A DNA stretch of 20,027 nucleotides from Chitinispirillaceae bacterium. Its GTDB lineage: Bacteria; Fibrobacterota; Chitinivibrionia; Chitinivibrionales; Chitinispirillaceae. The translations under genes and the position numbers were made by a program. Location of the stretch: positions 1 through 20,027 of the forward strand of contig JAFGDP010000050.1 in assembly GCA_016932075.1 (NCBI GenBank), read 5' to 3'. The notes under the pieces were generated by a model, which was not told the origin of the DNA, did not search any database, and saw nothing but the letters and a program-made list of their open reading frames with translations. This document shows, piece after piece, positions 7,685-15,597 of this stretch (within the stretch, counting starts at the first letter, position 1; each line of letters starts with the position of its first letter).

Positions 7685-9835
7685 TTACAACCGAAGCACG
7701 CGCGCAATGATTGCCCGCTTCCCCGCGCTTTTTGTGCATACCAGATAAATACCGCGCGCCTGCAGCCGGAGTGCTATTATTCCGCTCGCGTTCGGTCTGC
7801 ATACCGCCACGACCTTGCCGTTGGGTGCCAGAATATCAGCGAGTTCGTGTTTTGCCGCAGCGGGCAGGGCAAGCCTGACGGTCCCGTCATGCGTCGTTAC
7901 CCGGCGCACAACTCGCGTGAAGGTCCGGCCGTTTGTTTTTGCCGCTCGTACGCCAACGCCGTCATCCGGGTTGCCGATATTATCGGGCACGATAAGAACG
8001 GCCCAGTCGCTCGTGGCATCGGCCGGTGGATTTCCAAGGGAAACGACCGCGCCGCCGACCAGCAACGCTCCCTGCTGCAGCATCCCGCCGGTGCGGGGAT
8101 TGTACCACCAGGCCCGCAGCGTATCGGCCGTGGATGACATCGACAAGTCGAGGCTTGCGTTACCCCCGGCCGGGAGATACACCGCGAACGGCTGGTACCC
8201 GTCAAGCGAAAGGCAGGATCCCTGCGCTTCTGACAGTTGCTGATCGCTGTTCGTCATGGAGGCAAGCTGGTTATGGAGCAGGAGCCGGTTTTCCAGAAGA
8301 TAATTCCTGAAAAAATATTCCGCAGGGTGATAATAGCCCAGTAGATTGTCATAGACCCTGAAATTCTGGCAGGCGAGATCCGCTGTTGACCCGAAATAAT
8401 ATGATACCCCCGCCCCTTTGGCCATCAGGTTGCCCCAGAGCACATGCTTTCTGATGTCGTCCTGGCTCGGTGTGCCGGAAGATCCATCCGCGGGTACACC
8501 GGTCGCTTTGGGCGTCTGGCAATCGCTCGTGATGGTCCGCAGTTTCGGACTCCTGCCGTTAAAATCATAGTACGTTATGGAGTCCACCAGTTTTTTCGTC
8601 TCGTCATGGACGCTTGAATAGCTTGTTTGAAGCGAGATGCCGGTGATCCACGACGTGTCGGTGTAAAGCGGTTGCGCTGCCTGCGCCTGCGTGCCCTCGG
8701 GGACCGGAAGAATGATGGGTCGTGACGGGTAGCAGTGCGGGTCGATTTGCCGGATGTAGTTCGCCGTTGCGGTACGCTGCTCCATGGATTGGCTGTTCTC
8801 GTCGCCCAGGTTCCAGATGACGCCGAGCAGATGGGCGAACCGGGCAATGAGCTCGCGATAGTAAAGTTTCCTCGTCGGGCCGAGGTCGCCGTTGTCGAGC
8901 AGCGAGTCGTTTGCCGCCATTTGCGTACGGAGTTCCATGACAATACCCTTGCGGTTGGCGTGCTGGAACACCGTCTGCCACTGGTCCAGTTTTGAACAAT
9001 CGAAACGGGTGAGGCTGTCGCGTGCAATATACGGGAAAACGCTGCTATCAGGCCCACCGATGGTCAGGGTGTTGAAGGAGACGGTATTCACCCCTTTGGA
9101 TGACAGATAGTTAAGGGCACCGATGATTCCCTTTCCTTTTGTTTTGCCGCCCCAGACCGGATCAGCGTTTGTCCAGTCCACGACATGGTCCGCGAATGCT
9201 TTCGTATGCGAACCGGCAGGCGTATTGTCGAAATCCGCATAATCGAGGAAATTCGACGGCGAGGCAATGCCTGCCTTGAGAAAAATTCTTTTTGCGGAAA
9301 AACCATTTTTCACGTTGACCATGTAGTTGGTGAATTTATCGTTGTCCAGCCTGCCTAATGCCCGCAGGTCGGGCGGGGAATCGCTGGGGTCTTCCTGTAT
9401 AAACTCAAACGATCCGGTGTCGCCGTCGATCCCGGCGACCGGCGTGCCGTCGAGCGAATCATCGCTCAGGGCGATGTTCGGACCGGTCCGGAAGGACACG
9501 TTGTAAATGTGAGCGCCCGGCCATTGCGGGGTGAAGTGCGCCTTCCAGACGTTCCCCGATGATGCCCCGGTCTCGCCCGCGTTGCCGTCGGCGGCATAAT
9601 AGCCCGGAACACTGTACCGTTCGGCGCCCGAAAGAATATATTGGAAAGTAACAAGCAATTTATAATCAGTGAAGGGATTGACCTCTCCGGTCTCAGACGC
9701 CTGGGGTCCCGTGATCGTAAACGTCATGGTATGCCGGTCCGTTGTGTCGCCCGTTATCACGATATTCGGATTCGCGTTCGCATGGAGCATCAGAAAACCG
9801 AGCATAAACAGAAAAACCGGTACCATGGTATGCAT
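7685..9835 (-). CDS. Secreted DUF5060-domain glycoside hydrolase-like protein
   Basis: 716 residues. The start at 9835 has AGGAGGAG a few bases upstream and a signal peptide ending ANA (about residue 21). Residues about 22-120 form a DUF5060 sandwich (FTDYKLLVTFQY, WKAHFTPQWPGAHIYNVSF). Residues about 150-500 look like a TIM barrel of the DUF4038/apiosidase-like type, with VIWNLGDEN (D345, E346) as the probable acid/base strand and RKHVLWGNLMAKGAGVSYYFG near the end. A C-terminal sandwich like the putative collagen-binding domain and a sorting-like tail (ILAPNGKVVAV, ARGIYLVC) follow. A second catalytic Glu expected around residue 438 appears to be replaced by SDCQTP. It converges with GH127, 50 bp apart. 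The substrate is unknown; the fold assignment is firmer than activity. Confidence 0.78.
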   Translation of the reverse strand: MHTMVPVFLFMLGFLMLHANANPNIVITGDTTDRHTMTFTITGPQASETGEVNPFTDYKLLVTFQYILSGAERYSVPGYYAADGNAGETGASSGNVWKAHFTPQWPGAHIYNVSFRTGPNIALSDDSLDGTPVAGIDGDTGSFEFIQEDPSDSPPDLRALGRLDNDKFTNYMVNVKNGFSAKRIFLKAGIASPSNFLDYADFDNTPAGSHTKAFADHVVDWTNADPVWGGKTKGKGIIGALNYLSSKGVNTVSFNTLTIGGPDSSVFPYIARDSLTRFDCSKLDQWQTVFQHANRKGIVMELRTQMAANDSLLDNGDLGPTRKLYYRELIARFAHLLGVIWNLGDENSQSMEQRTATANYIRQIDPHCYPSRPIILPVPEGTQAQAAQPLYTDTSWITGISLQTSYSSVHDETKKLVDSITYYDFNGRSPKLRTITSDCQTPKATGVPADGSSGTPSQDDIRKHVLWGNLMAKGAGVSYYFGSTADLACQNFRVYDNLLGYYHPAEYFFRNYLLENRLLLHNQLASMTNSDQQLSEAQGSCLSLDGYQPFAVYLPAGGNASLDLSMSSTADTLRAWWYNPRTGGMLQQGALLVGGAVVSLGNPPADATSDWAVLIVPDNIGNPDDGVGVRAAKTNGRTFTRVVRRVTTHDGTVRLALPAAAKHELADILAPNGKVVAVCRPNASGIIALRLQARGIYLVCTKSAGKRAIIARVLRL

Positions 9836-10070
9836 TCACTCCTCCTGTCGCATCATTAATATGTATTTATTTTCTGTTGAATGTCGATTACCACGTTTTA
9901 ACCACTCGTCAGCAGGCGTTCTCCGCATCACGCACATTTCGTCAATCTTGCCCTCGAAAACGGCCATCCCGGACGCTATCGATGCGGGAAAAACCGGGTC
10001 CTTTAACGTACTTGATAATATAAACCTGCAAAGAGAATACTACATGGCAAATAATCAGCAACCATAAATT

Positions 10071-10091
10071 TGTGTATACACAGCGTATACG
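10071..10091 (-). promoter_or_regulatory. Candidate operator: second double GTATAC site
   Basis: GTATAC cores at 10074-10079 and 10085-10090 are separated by 5 bp. Read on the minus strand, it matches the site at 2779-2799 at 18 of 21 positions, so its orientation fits control of the minus-strand DUF5060 gene 236 bp away. One half (10071-10082) is extended to a perfect 12-bp palindrome, TGTGTATACACA. The protein that binds it is unknown; regulator 2 is the inferred candidate. Confidence 0.55.
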
Positions 10092-10096
10092 ATTGT

Positions 10097-10106
10097 CGTT
10101 ATAACG
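10097..10106. promoter_or_regulatory. Palindrome CGTTATAACG beside the double GTATAC site
   Basis: A perfect 10-bp palindrome begins 5 bp after the double GTATAC site. It is flanked by ATTG on the left and CAAT on the right, so the symmetry nearly extends to 19 bp with one extra base. A second factor site or part of a composite operator is possible. Confidence 0.3.
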
Positions 10107-10148
10107 CAATGATTTGTAAGACGCTTTTTTTCGAACACGCAAAAATTG

Positions 10149-10156
10149 AAACGTTT
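10149..10156. promoter_or_regulatory. Weak LacI-type operator candidate AAACGTTT
   Basis: An 8-bp palindrome with a central CG, set in TTGAAACGTTTTGCA, resembles the centre of LacI-family sites. No LacI-family gene is in the window, and an 8-bp palindrome can easily arise by chance. Confidence 0.15.
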
Positions 10157-10329
10157 TGCATGCCATCGCACATCACGAAGCTTTGTATTGCAAAACAGAA
10201 TGGCGCTACTTTCTTCCCTGTCGTTATTGCGCGACCCAAGACGTTCATCTGCGAGATACGATCACGTCAGCACTCATTCCAGAAAGAGAGCGTCCTAGTG
10301 CCAGGGCGATTCGCTTCCGTTGCCGGAAA

Positions 10330-10357
10330 AACGACCAATAAAAATCATCCGGTCGTT
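10330..10357. other. Inverted repeat upstream of the protease gene
   Basis: AACGACC (10330-10336) pairs perfectly with GGTCGTT (10351-10357) around a 14-base AT-rich loop, about 100 bp before the protease start. It could be an operator or an RNA hairpin in the leader; no U-tract follows, so a terminator is less likely. Confidence 0.3.
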
Positions 10358-10454
10358 CCTGCCATACTAGCAAGGGGCCATTGTACTTCCGGCCCAATGA
10401 CTTAGCGGAATAATGCCTGGCTATTGCCAATAAAAAAATATATACTCATTGAGC

Positions 10455-12635
10455 ATGGAACCGAAGTCCCGACTGGTTTTGGCGAGCAGCTTTTTCTTGT
10501 GCGCGGTTGCCGCATACGCGGCGCAATCGCTGTCGCCCGCCATTGTCAGCAGCAGCAAGGGATCGGTCGTTTACATTCGGGTTTCCCACCATTTCCCTTT
10601 GGCCGACCAGGATATACCCACGTCAGGCACCGGCTTTTTTATCGACGGAAAGGGCCTTGTTGTCACCAACTATCACGTGATTGCGCCGTTCATCTCTCTC
10701 TATGACCTCTATTTCCCGGCCCCGATTGCAAACATCCAGGTTATCCGCAACAGCGGTTCGCAGAACTACCGAACGCTTGCCGCGACCGTCCTGGCAATCG
10801 ATAAAGAGAACGATCTCGCCGTTCTTGGTGTTGCCGATACCGGCGCCATCACCCCGCTCGCATGCGCTGATACTGCGGCGCTCGTTGAGACCATGCCCGT
10901 GTGGGTGTTCGGCTACCCGTTCGGCGAAGCCTTTACCGTCATTCAACGCGGTCCGGAAATGACCATCGGCGAAGGATCGCTTACCGCGATCCGCCATGAC
11001 GACCGTGGAACGCTCAAAGCCCTGCAGATCGATGCGGCCATCAATCCGGGCAATAGCGGCGGTCCGGTGGTGAATGACAAGGGACAGGTGATTGCTGTTG
11101 TTAAAATGTCAACCGGCGGATCGCGGGTCAATCTGGCGGTCCCGGCGCACTTTTTATCCGAACTGCTGCAAAAAAATACCATACGTAACGACACCGCACT
11201 TGTCGCCATAACGTCCAAACCCTCGGGCGCCGCGATTTTTATCGACCATGCCCCTATCGGTACAACCCCGCTCTCAAAGCAGCGGATTCCTCCCGGCGTG
11301 CATCTTGTGTATGCGGTCAGGAAAGGGTATGAACCATGGATCGAGGAACGGGCGTTTGGCGGTACAAAACCTGTTGTCATACGCTTGAAGCCTTTCCGTC
11401 ATCATACGCTATCCGTGATACAGGATCATCGCACAAGACCTTCCGTCAATTTTCATGATTCCGTGTGCGCCCGTTTCATAGCAACCGGCAGCGCTGCCAA
11501 GAAAGACATGTTGCTGAAAGAACAATTCAACGATCACGGCAGGTTCAAAACATGGCAGCAATACACCGGCGGCACGGACAAACGTACCTGGTTTATTGAA
11601 AACGGCGTTCTTCACCAGTTTGAAAGCGACGAGATCCTGCACGCCATTGTGCTCGGCGATTCGCTGTGGAACAACTACTGCATACGGGCAACAATGAAAA
11701 TAGCCGATTCCCATGACGACAGCAGGGCCGGCCTCATCTTCAGGGAAACCGATGAGGGGTTTTACGTTTTCAGGATTCACAAGGAGTCTTCCAAGGCTCA
11801 GCTCGCCTATCACAGCAAGAGACCGTTCGGCTGGTTTATCTGTGCGGAAGAAAAACTCAAAACCAGCATCAGGGATGCATGGCACCGCATTGCCGTTACG
11901 GTCCGCGGTAATTCGTTAACCTGTTATCTTGACGGAACTCCTCTTATTTCTGCCTGTGCCGACTATGCGGCACGGGGACGAACAGGTTTCTACTCGGTTG
12001 AAAGCAAGGCCTCTTTTGACAGCCTGGAAATCATTCGCGCACCTACAGAAGCGCCATCCGTTACCGCTCAGAAAAAAACCAAACTCCTCTCGTTCTGGTT
12101 TGCCGATCAATTCAACCTTGCCTCAACATGGTGGCATCACTACCATGAGCAGAGCGGCAAACCAGCTCCCTGGTTCATCACCGACGGCGGTTTTGCACAG
12201 CTTGCCGACGACGATACGGTACGGATCTGCGAGCATACCAGGTATCGTCTGTCCGATTTTTCGATGCAATGTGCACTATCCACTGGGAAAGGCAGGGACA
12301 ACAGCAGGTTCAGCATCTTTTTCCGCAAGAACGGTGATTCCTATTATGCGCTCGATTTTTCCAAAAGCAATAAAACAATCGGGCTTATACACATCAACGG
12401 TAACAAGACAAAAAAACTCACGGAAAACAAACTGAAACAGGACCTGTTCAACAGAACCATGCGCTTTGAAATTTCGGTGCAGAGAAGGCAGGTGCTATGC
12501 AGTATGCAGGGAGAAGTGCTTCTGAAACATCGCAGCAGAAGCGTTTCTCCCGAAGCGGGAAGCTTTGGCTTTTCGACCCGCGGCGTTACGCTTGTTCTTC
12601 ACCGGATGATGATCTCTTCCATTCAAAAAAAGTGA
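10455..12635 (+). CDS. HtrA-like S1C serine protease with PEGA and two concanavalin-like domains
   Basis: 726 residues from ATG 10455; an in-frame TTG two codons earlier is less likely. A signal peptide ends near AYA. Residues about 28-235 are a trypsin-like S1C protease with a visible triad: H74 (TNYHVI), D120 (ENDLAVLG) and S201 (NPGNSGGPV). No PDZ domain follows, unlike DegP. Residues about 244-312 are a PEGA domain (ITSKPSGAAIFID, GTTPLSKQRIPPG, GYEPW). Then come two repeats of a DUF1080/LamG-like sandwich, about 354-526 and 544-725, each with a pattern like WFIxxGxxxQ and a later GRTGFYS or GSFGFST. Protease plus PEGA plus glycan-binding-like folds suggests a periplasmic or surface-tethered protease acting near polysaccharide. 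No sorting tail is present, and no Shine-Dalgarno sequence is obvious. The protease assignment is strong; the target is unknown. Confidence 0.85.
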   Translation: MEPKSRLVLASSFFLCAVAAYAAQSLSPAIVSSSKGSVVYIRVSHHFPLADQDIPTSGTGFFIDGKGLVVTNYHVIAPFISLYDLYFPAPIANIQVIRNSGSQNYRTLAATVLAIDKENDLAVLGVADTGAITPLACADTAALVETMPVWVFGYPFGEAFTVIQRGPEMTIGEGSLTAIRHDDRGTLKALQIDAAINPGNSGGPVVNDKGQVIAVVKMSTGGSRVNLAVPAHFLSELLQKNTIRNDTALVAITSKPSGAAIFIDHAPIGTTPLSKQRIPPGVHLVYAVRKGYEPWIEERAFGGTKPVVIRLKPFRHHTLSVIQDHRTRPSVNFHDSVCARFIATGSAAKKDMLLKEQFNDHGRFKTWQQYTGGTDKRTWFIENGVLHQFESDEILHAIVLGDSLWNNYCIRATMKIADSHDDSRAGLIFRETDEGFYVFRIHKESSKAQLAYHSKRPFGWFICAEEKLKTSIRDAWHRIAVTVRGNSLTCYLDGTPLISACADYAARGRTGFYSVESKASFDSLEIIRAPTEAPSVTAQKKTKLLSFWFADQFNLASTWWHHYHEQSGKPAPWFITDGGFAQLADDDTVRICEHTRYRLSDFSMQCALSTGKGRDNSRFSIFFRKNGDSYYALDFSKSNKTIGLIHINGNKTKKLTENKLKQDLFNRTMRFEISVQRRQVLCSMQGEVLLKHRSRSVSPEAGSFGFSTRGVTLVLHRMMISSIQKK

Positions 12636-12653
12636 GAAGAGCCGCCGTTTAGC

Positions 12654-12712
12654 AGGAAGCCGGATGCGACCGGTGAAACAGCAGCTTCCTAGTTGAAAAA
12701 GGCGTATTCAAC
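12654..12712 (+). terminator. Hairpins after the protease gene, probable terminator
   Basis: AGGAAGC (12654-12660) pairs with GCTTCCT (12684-12690). A second stem, GTTGAA (12692-12697) with TTCAAC (12707-12712), is followed by GTTGTTTTC. The position 19 bp after the stop fits transcription termination, although the U-tract is imperfect. Confidence 0.4.
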
Positions 12713-12735
12713 GTTGTTTTCGGATCACTATCTCT

Positions 12736-12997
12736 CAGTCTTATAATTACCATACGGTTGTATAAGTATGTCCTCTTGAATTTCCACTGTCAGCACACAA
12801 ATTTTGTTGTCAATTTATTATTATTTTACAATATTTAGATTTGTTATTTAATCATTTAACTTATTGATAATATACCATATAAGTAATTTATTTATCATTT
12901 TATTGTTTTCATTTGACTACAATAAAATTTATTATTTTATAAACATTTGCGTTTTATTTACTATATTATTGCTACCCATTTCCCTGTGAGATAAACC
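12736..12997 (+). promoter_or_regulatory. Extremely AT-rich leader of regulator 3
   Basis: Together with the protease terminator this fills the 362-bp gap 12636-12997. The 180 bp from 12781 to 12960 contain only about 17% GC. An inverted repeat, ACTTAT (12859-12864) and ATAAGT (12879-12884), lies in it. Several TATAAT-like strings make promoter boxes impossible to choose by eye. The ribosome site before 12998 (GTGAGATAAACC) is weak. No GTATAC site is present, so control differs from regulator 2. Confidence 0.5.
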
Positions 12998-13828
12998 ATG
13001 ATCTCCATATTCGATTACACCGATTTTCGCAAATACCTCACCGATTATTACGCTGACAAAAAGAAAGTAAATCCCCGTTTTTCCTACCGTTTCCTTACCG
13101 CTCAGGGAGGCGTCAATCCGGGAAATTTCGCAAAAATGCTCAAGGGCGAACGGAACCTCTCGCTCGACGCGGCGATCAAGCTTGCACGTGCGATCAAGCT
13201 CAACAAAAGGGAACGGGATTATTTCCAGGCCATGGTGCTGTTCTGTCAGGCGCCAAATCACGAGGAGAAAAGGCGCTGTTTCGAGGAGCTTTTGACCTTC
13301 AAGGAATCGTCGGTGCGCATTCTCGACGCGAACCAGTACCGGTTCTATGACAAATGGTACTATACGGCCGTCAGGGAGGCGCTTGCTTTTTTTCCTCTTA
13401 CCGATTCGAATTTCAGCGCACTGGGTAAATGCATCGTCCCGGCCATAACCGAAAAACAGGTCGTACAAGCAATCTCCCTCCTCCTGGATCTCAAGCTGGT
13501 GGAAAAAGATGACCGGGGCGCGTACAAACGGACGGAAGCTCTTATCAGCACCGGCAATGACATCCGGTCGTTGACTGTCAATAATTTCGTTATCGACACC
13601 ATGCGGCTTGCCGAGCAGGCCATTAACCAGGGGATAAAGGAAACGAACCTCTCATCGGTCACGTTTTCCATCGAAGGCCGGGATTTCGAAGCGGTCCAGG
13701 AAGAGGTACGAAAGTGCCGACGGAGAATCATGGAGATCGCCAAGGGGAGCAAGGTCCCAGACCGGGTCTATCAGTTTAATGTTCAGTTGTTTCCACTCAC
13801 CAGGCGATACGACGGGGAGGCTCAATGA
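12998..13828 (+). CDS. Regulator 3: TIGR02147/DUF4423 family protein
   Basis: 276-residue cytoplasmic protein. The N-terminus IFDYTDFRKYLTDYYADKKK aligns with regulators 1 and 2. Residues about 28-80 (FSYRFLTAQGGVNPGNF and following, then RNLSLDAAIKLARAIKL) look like an XRE-type helix-turn-helix. The DUF4423 region fills the remainder, and the C-terminus VYQFNVQLFPLTRR is nearly that of regulator 2. The start at 12998 is the only Met that aligns with the family. It overlaps lipoprotein 3 by ATGA. It probably regulates its own operon and perhaps the fucosidases downstream; this is inferred from position and family, not shown. Confidence 0.86.
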   Translation: MISIFDYTDFRKYLTDYYADKKKVNPRFSYRFLTAQGGVNPGNFAKMLKGERNLSLDAAIKLARAIKLNKRERDYFQAMVLFCQAPNHEEKRRCFEELLTFKESSVRILDANQYRFYDKWYYTAVREALAFFPLTDSNFSALGKCIVPAITEKQVVQAISLLLDLKLVEKDDRGAYKRTEALISTGNDIRSLTVNNFVIDTMRLAEQAINQGIKETNLSSVTFSIEGRDFEAVQEEVRKCRRRIMEIAKGSKVPDRVYQFNVQLFPLTRRYDGEAQ

Positions 13829-15429
13829 GAATCCCCGAATCGCTTGTCTCTTTTTTGACGCTTGCCGCGCTTCTTATCGCCTGCGGCCGCCTTTCCCTCG
13901 ACGGCGGCGGAGGCTCCGAGGTGGAGGTGGTGGGGTATGTGTATTTCAGCAATGGAGATCCCGCATCAGGTACGCAAGTCAAGCTTGTCCCTCAGAACTA
14001 CAACCCTGTCATCATGGACATGATCGATGATTCGCTCATCGACACCACCGATGCGTCCGGCAGATATACGTTCAAGGGTGTGGCTCCGGGATCGTATAAC
14101 ATGCTGGCAGTCCACATCACTCAGAGGAGCAGGTTGCTCATAACCGGCATATCGGTCGTGAACGACACCGCATTCGTGCCATCGGGCACGCTCCTGGCAC
14201 CCGGTGCGATACGGCTGCTGCTTCCGGCTGATCGTCCTGATGGATATGCCTTCATTCCCGGCACGGATATTGTCGCCTATCCCTCGCAGGACGGCAGCGA
14301 AGTGCTGCTGGATTCGGTTCCTGCCGGAAGGGTACCTGAAGTCCGTTTTGTCATTGCCGGCGATTCCTCGGCAGTGACAAAGCTTAATGTGCTGGTAAGG
14401 CCTGGAGATACCATTACCATCGGGAATCCTTCCTGGCACTACGCACAACAGGTGTGCCTCAACACGTCAGTATCGGGTGCACATGTCGAACGAGACGTAC
14501 TTAATTTTCCTGTGCTTGTCAGACTGAATGCCGCGAATTTCGATTTCACTCAGGCCAGCGCCAACGGGGCCGACATTCGTTTCACCAAAACAGGCAATAC
14601 GTTTCTCCCGCATGAAATCGAACAATGGGACGCGGTGAACCGGCAGGCGGAAGTTTGGGTGCAGGTCGACACGGTCCATGGTGATGATAGCACGCAGACC
14701 ATCATGATGTACTGGGGCAATCCTGGTGCCGCGGGAGTTTCGAACAGCGCAATGGTATTCGACACGGCGAACGGGTTTCAGGGCGTGTGGCACCTGAACG
14801 AAAATCCGGCGGCCGGTGCCGAAGCGATAAAGGACAGGACAGCGAATGGTTATAATGCGACACCCTATGGCTCTATGACAGCGGCGGACGCGGTTGATGC
14901 CGTCGTCGGCAAAGGGCTCGACTTTGACGGAAACAACGACTATCTCAATGCCGGCAAGGTCGTCCTGACTGGTTCCTATTCTGTCGGCCTGTGGGTCCGG
15001 TTGAACAGGGTAAACAACTATCAGCGGATCATCTTTCAGGACTCCGCCTATACACTCTGGTACGATTCCGACCGGAGCGGGGCCAGGATGGAACATATTG
15101 ACAGCAGCGGAATCTGGAGAGGGATACCGCAGGACGGCGGCGCGGTACAGCCTACGAATATCGGCGTTTGGTATTATCTGACCGGCACCTTTGATGGAGA
15201 CAGGGTCCGTTTCTATGTAAACGGGATTTTGGCAACAACGTCGAACGGCATGGCGGTCAATCCTGCTTCCCATGGTTACGACTTACTTTTAGGCCAATCA
15301 TGGAACAACTCATATGTCAACGGAACAATGGATGAAATCAGAATTGAAAAGGTAAACCGCTCTGCAGATTGGATAAAACTCTGTTATATAAACCAGCGGA
15401 GCGACGATAAATTGATTGTGTTTAAATAA
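13825..15429 (+). CDS. Lipoprotein 3: carboxypeptidase-regulatory-like, DUF2341 and LamG domains
   Basis: 534 residues. The signal peptide ends in a good lipobox, LIAC (Cys20), followed by a GGGG linker. Residues about 33-105 form a carboxypeptidase-regulatory-like sandwich (GYVYFSNGDPASGTQVKLVP, GRYTFKGVAPGSYNM). Residues about 210-300 are DUF2341 (LNFPVLVRLNAANFDF, DIRF, MMYWGNPG). Residues about 310-530 are a LamG-like domain (GVWHLNE, LDFDGNNDYLN, RFYVNGILA, GTMDEIRIEKV, ADWIKLCYINQ). GGGGAGG lies 5 bases before the ATG inside the regulator gene, and the two genes overlap by ATGA. It is a close paralogue of lipoprotein 2. Likely role: a surface glycan-binding partner of regulator 3. It is separated from the first fucosidase by 168 bp with hairpins. 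Confidence 0.85.
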   Translation: MRIPESLVSFLTLAALLIACGRLSLDGGGGSEVEVVGYVYFSNGDPASGTQVKLVPQNYNPVIMDMIDDSLIDTTDASGRYTFKGVAPGSYNMLAVHITQRSRLLITGISVVNDTAFVPSGTLLAPGAIRLLLPADRPDGYAFIPGTDIVAYPSQDGSEVLLDSVPAGRVPEVRFVIAGDSSAVTKLNVLVRPGDTITIGNPSWHYAQQVCLNTSVSGAHVERDVLNFPVLVRLNAANFDFTQASANGADIRFTKTGNTFLPHEIEQWDAVNRQAEVWVQVDTVHGDDSTQTIMMYWGNPGAAGVSNSAMVFDTANGFQGVWHLNENPAAGAEAIKDRTANGYNATPYGSMTAADAVDAVVGKGLDFDGNNDYLNAGKVVLTGSYSVGLWVRLNRVNNYQRIIFQDSAYTLWYDSDRSGARMEHIDSSGIWRGIPQDGGAVQPTNIGVWYYLTGTFDGDRVRFYVNGILATTSNGMAVNPASHGYDLLLGQSWNNSYVNGTMDEIRIEKVNRSADWIKLCYINQRSDDKLIVFK

Positions 15430-15437
15430 AAAAAACA

Positions 15438-15474
15438 GCTGCCGGCTTCTCCCTGCAAGGATTCCACCGGCAGC
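15438..15474 (+). other. Perfect 8-bp hairpin just after lipoprotein 3
   Basis: GCTGCCGG (15438-15445) pairs with CCGGCAGC (15467-15474) around a 21-base loop. It starts 9 bp past the stop codon and is not followed by a U-tract, so it could be an mRNA-stabilising or attenuating structure rather than a terminator by itself. Confidence 0.4.
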
Positions 15475-15480
15475 CGCGTG

Positions 15481-15532
15481 AAAAAGGCATGAATGCGTTT
15501 CCCGCTTTTGCAAGCGGGGCGTCGGCCTTTTT
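15481..15532. terminator. Nested hairpin with A- and U-tracts, likely bidirectional terminator
   Basis: AAAAAGGC (15481-15488) pairs with GCCTTTTT (15525-15532), enclosing an inner hairpin CCCGCTT (15501-15507) and AAGCGGG (15512-15518) with a 4-base loop. The closing U-tract makes it a good intrinsic terminator candidate, separating the regulator 3 operon from the fucosidase genes. Confidence 0.55.
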
Positions 15533-15597
15533 GTTTGCATAGAAAATATACATAAAGATAAAAACTATTTGGCACACATATAAAAGGAGAAAGGTGT

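Larger units (their letters stand above)
9836..10454. promoter_or_regulatory. 619-bp divergent intergenic region
   Basis: No convincing gene lies here; frames of 60-130 codons show no domain, signal or ribosome site. It carries the double GTATAC site (10071-10091), the palindrome CGTTATAACG (10097-10106), the palindrome AAACGTTT (10149-10156) and an inverted repeat AACGACC/GGTCGTT (10330-10336 and 10351-10357). It should hold the promoters of the DUF5060 gene and the protease gene. The stretch 10160-10450 otherwise shows nothing I can name and may contain decayed coding sequence. Confidence 0.5.

Noticed and set aside
9669..10067. 132-codon plus-strand frame across the DUF5060 start and intergenic region
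   Set aside because: It runs antisense through the signal peptide of the DUF5060 gene, has no ribosome site and no domain.
14467..15273. 268-codon minus-strand frame opposite lipoprotein 3
   Set aside because: It is fully antisense to a domain-supported gene and has no recognisable features.
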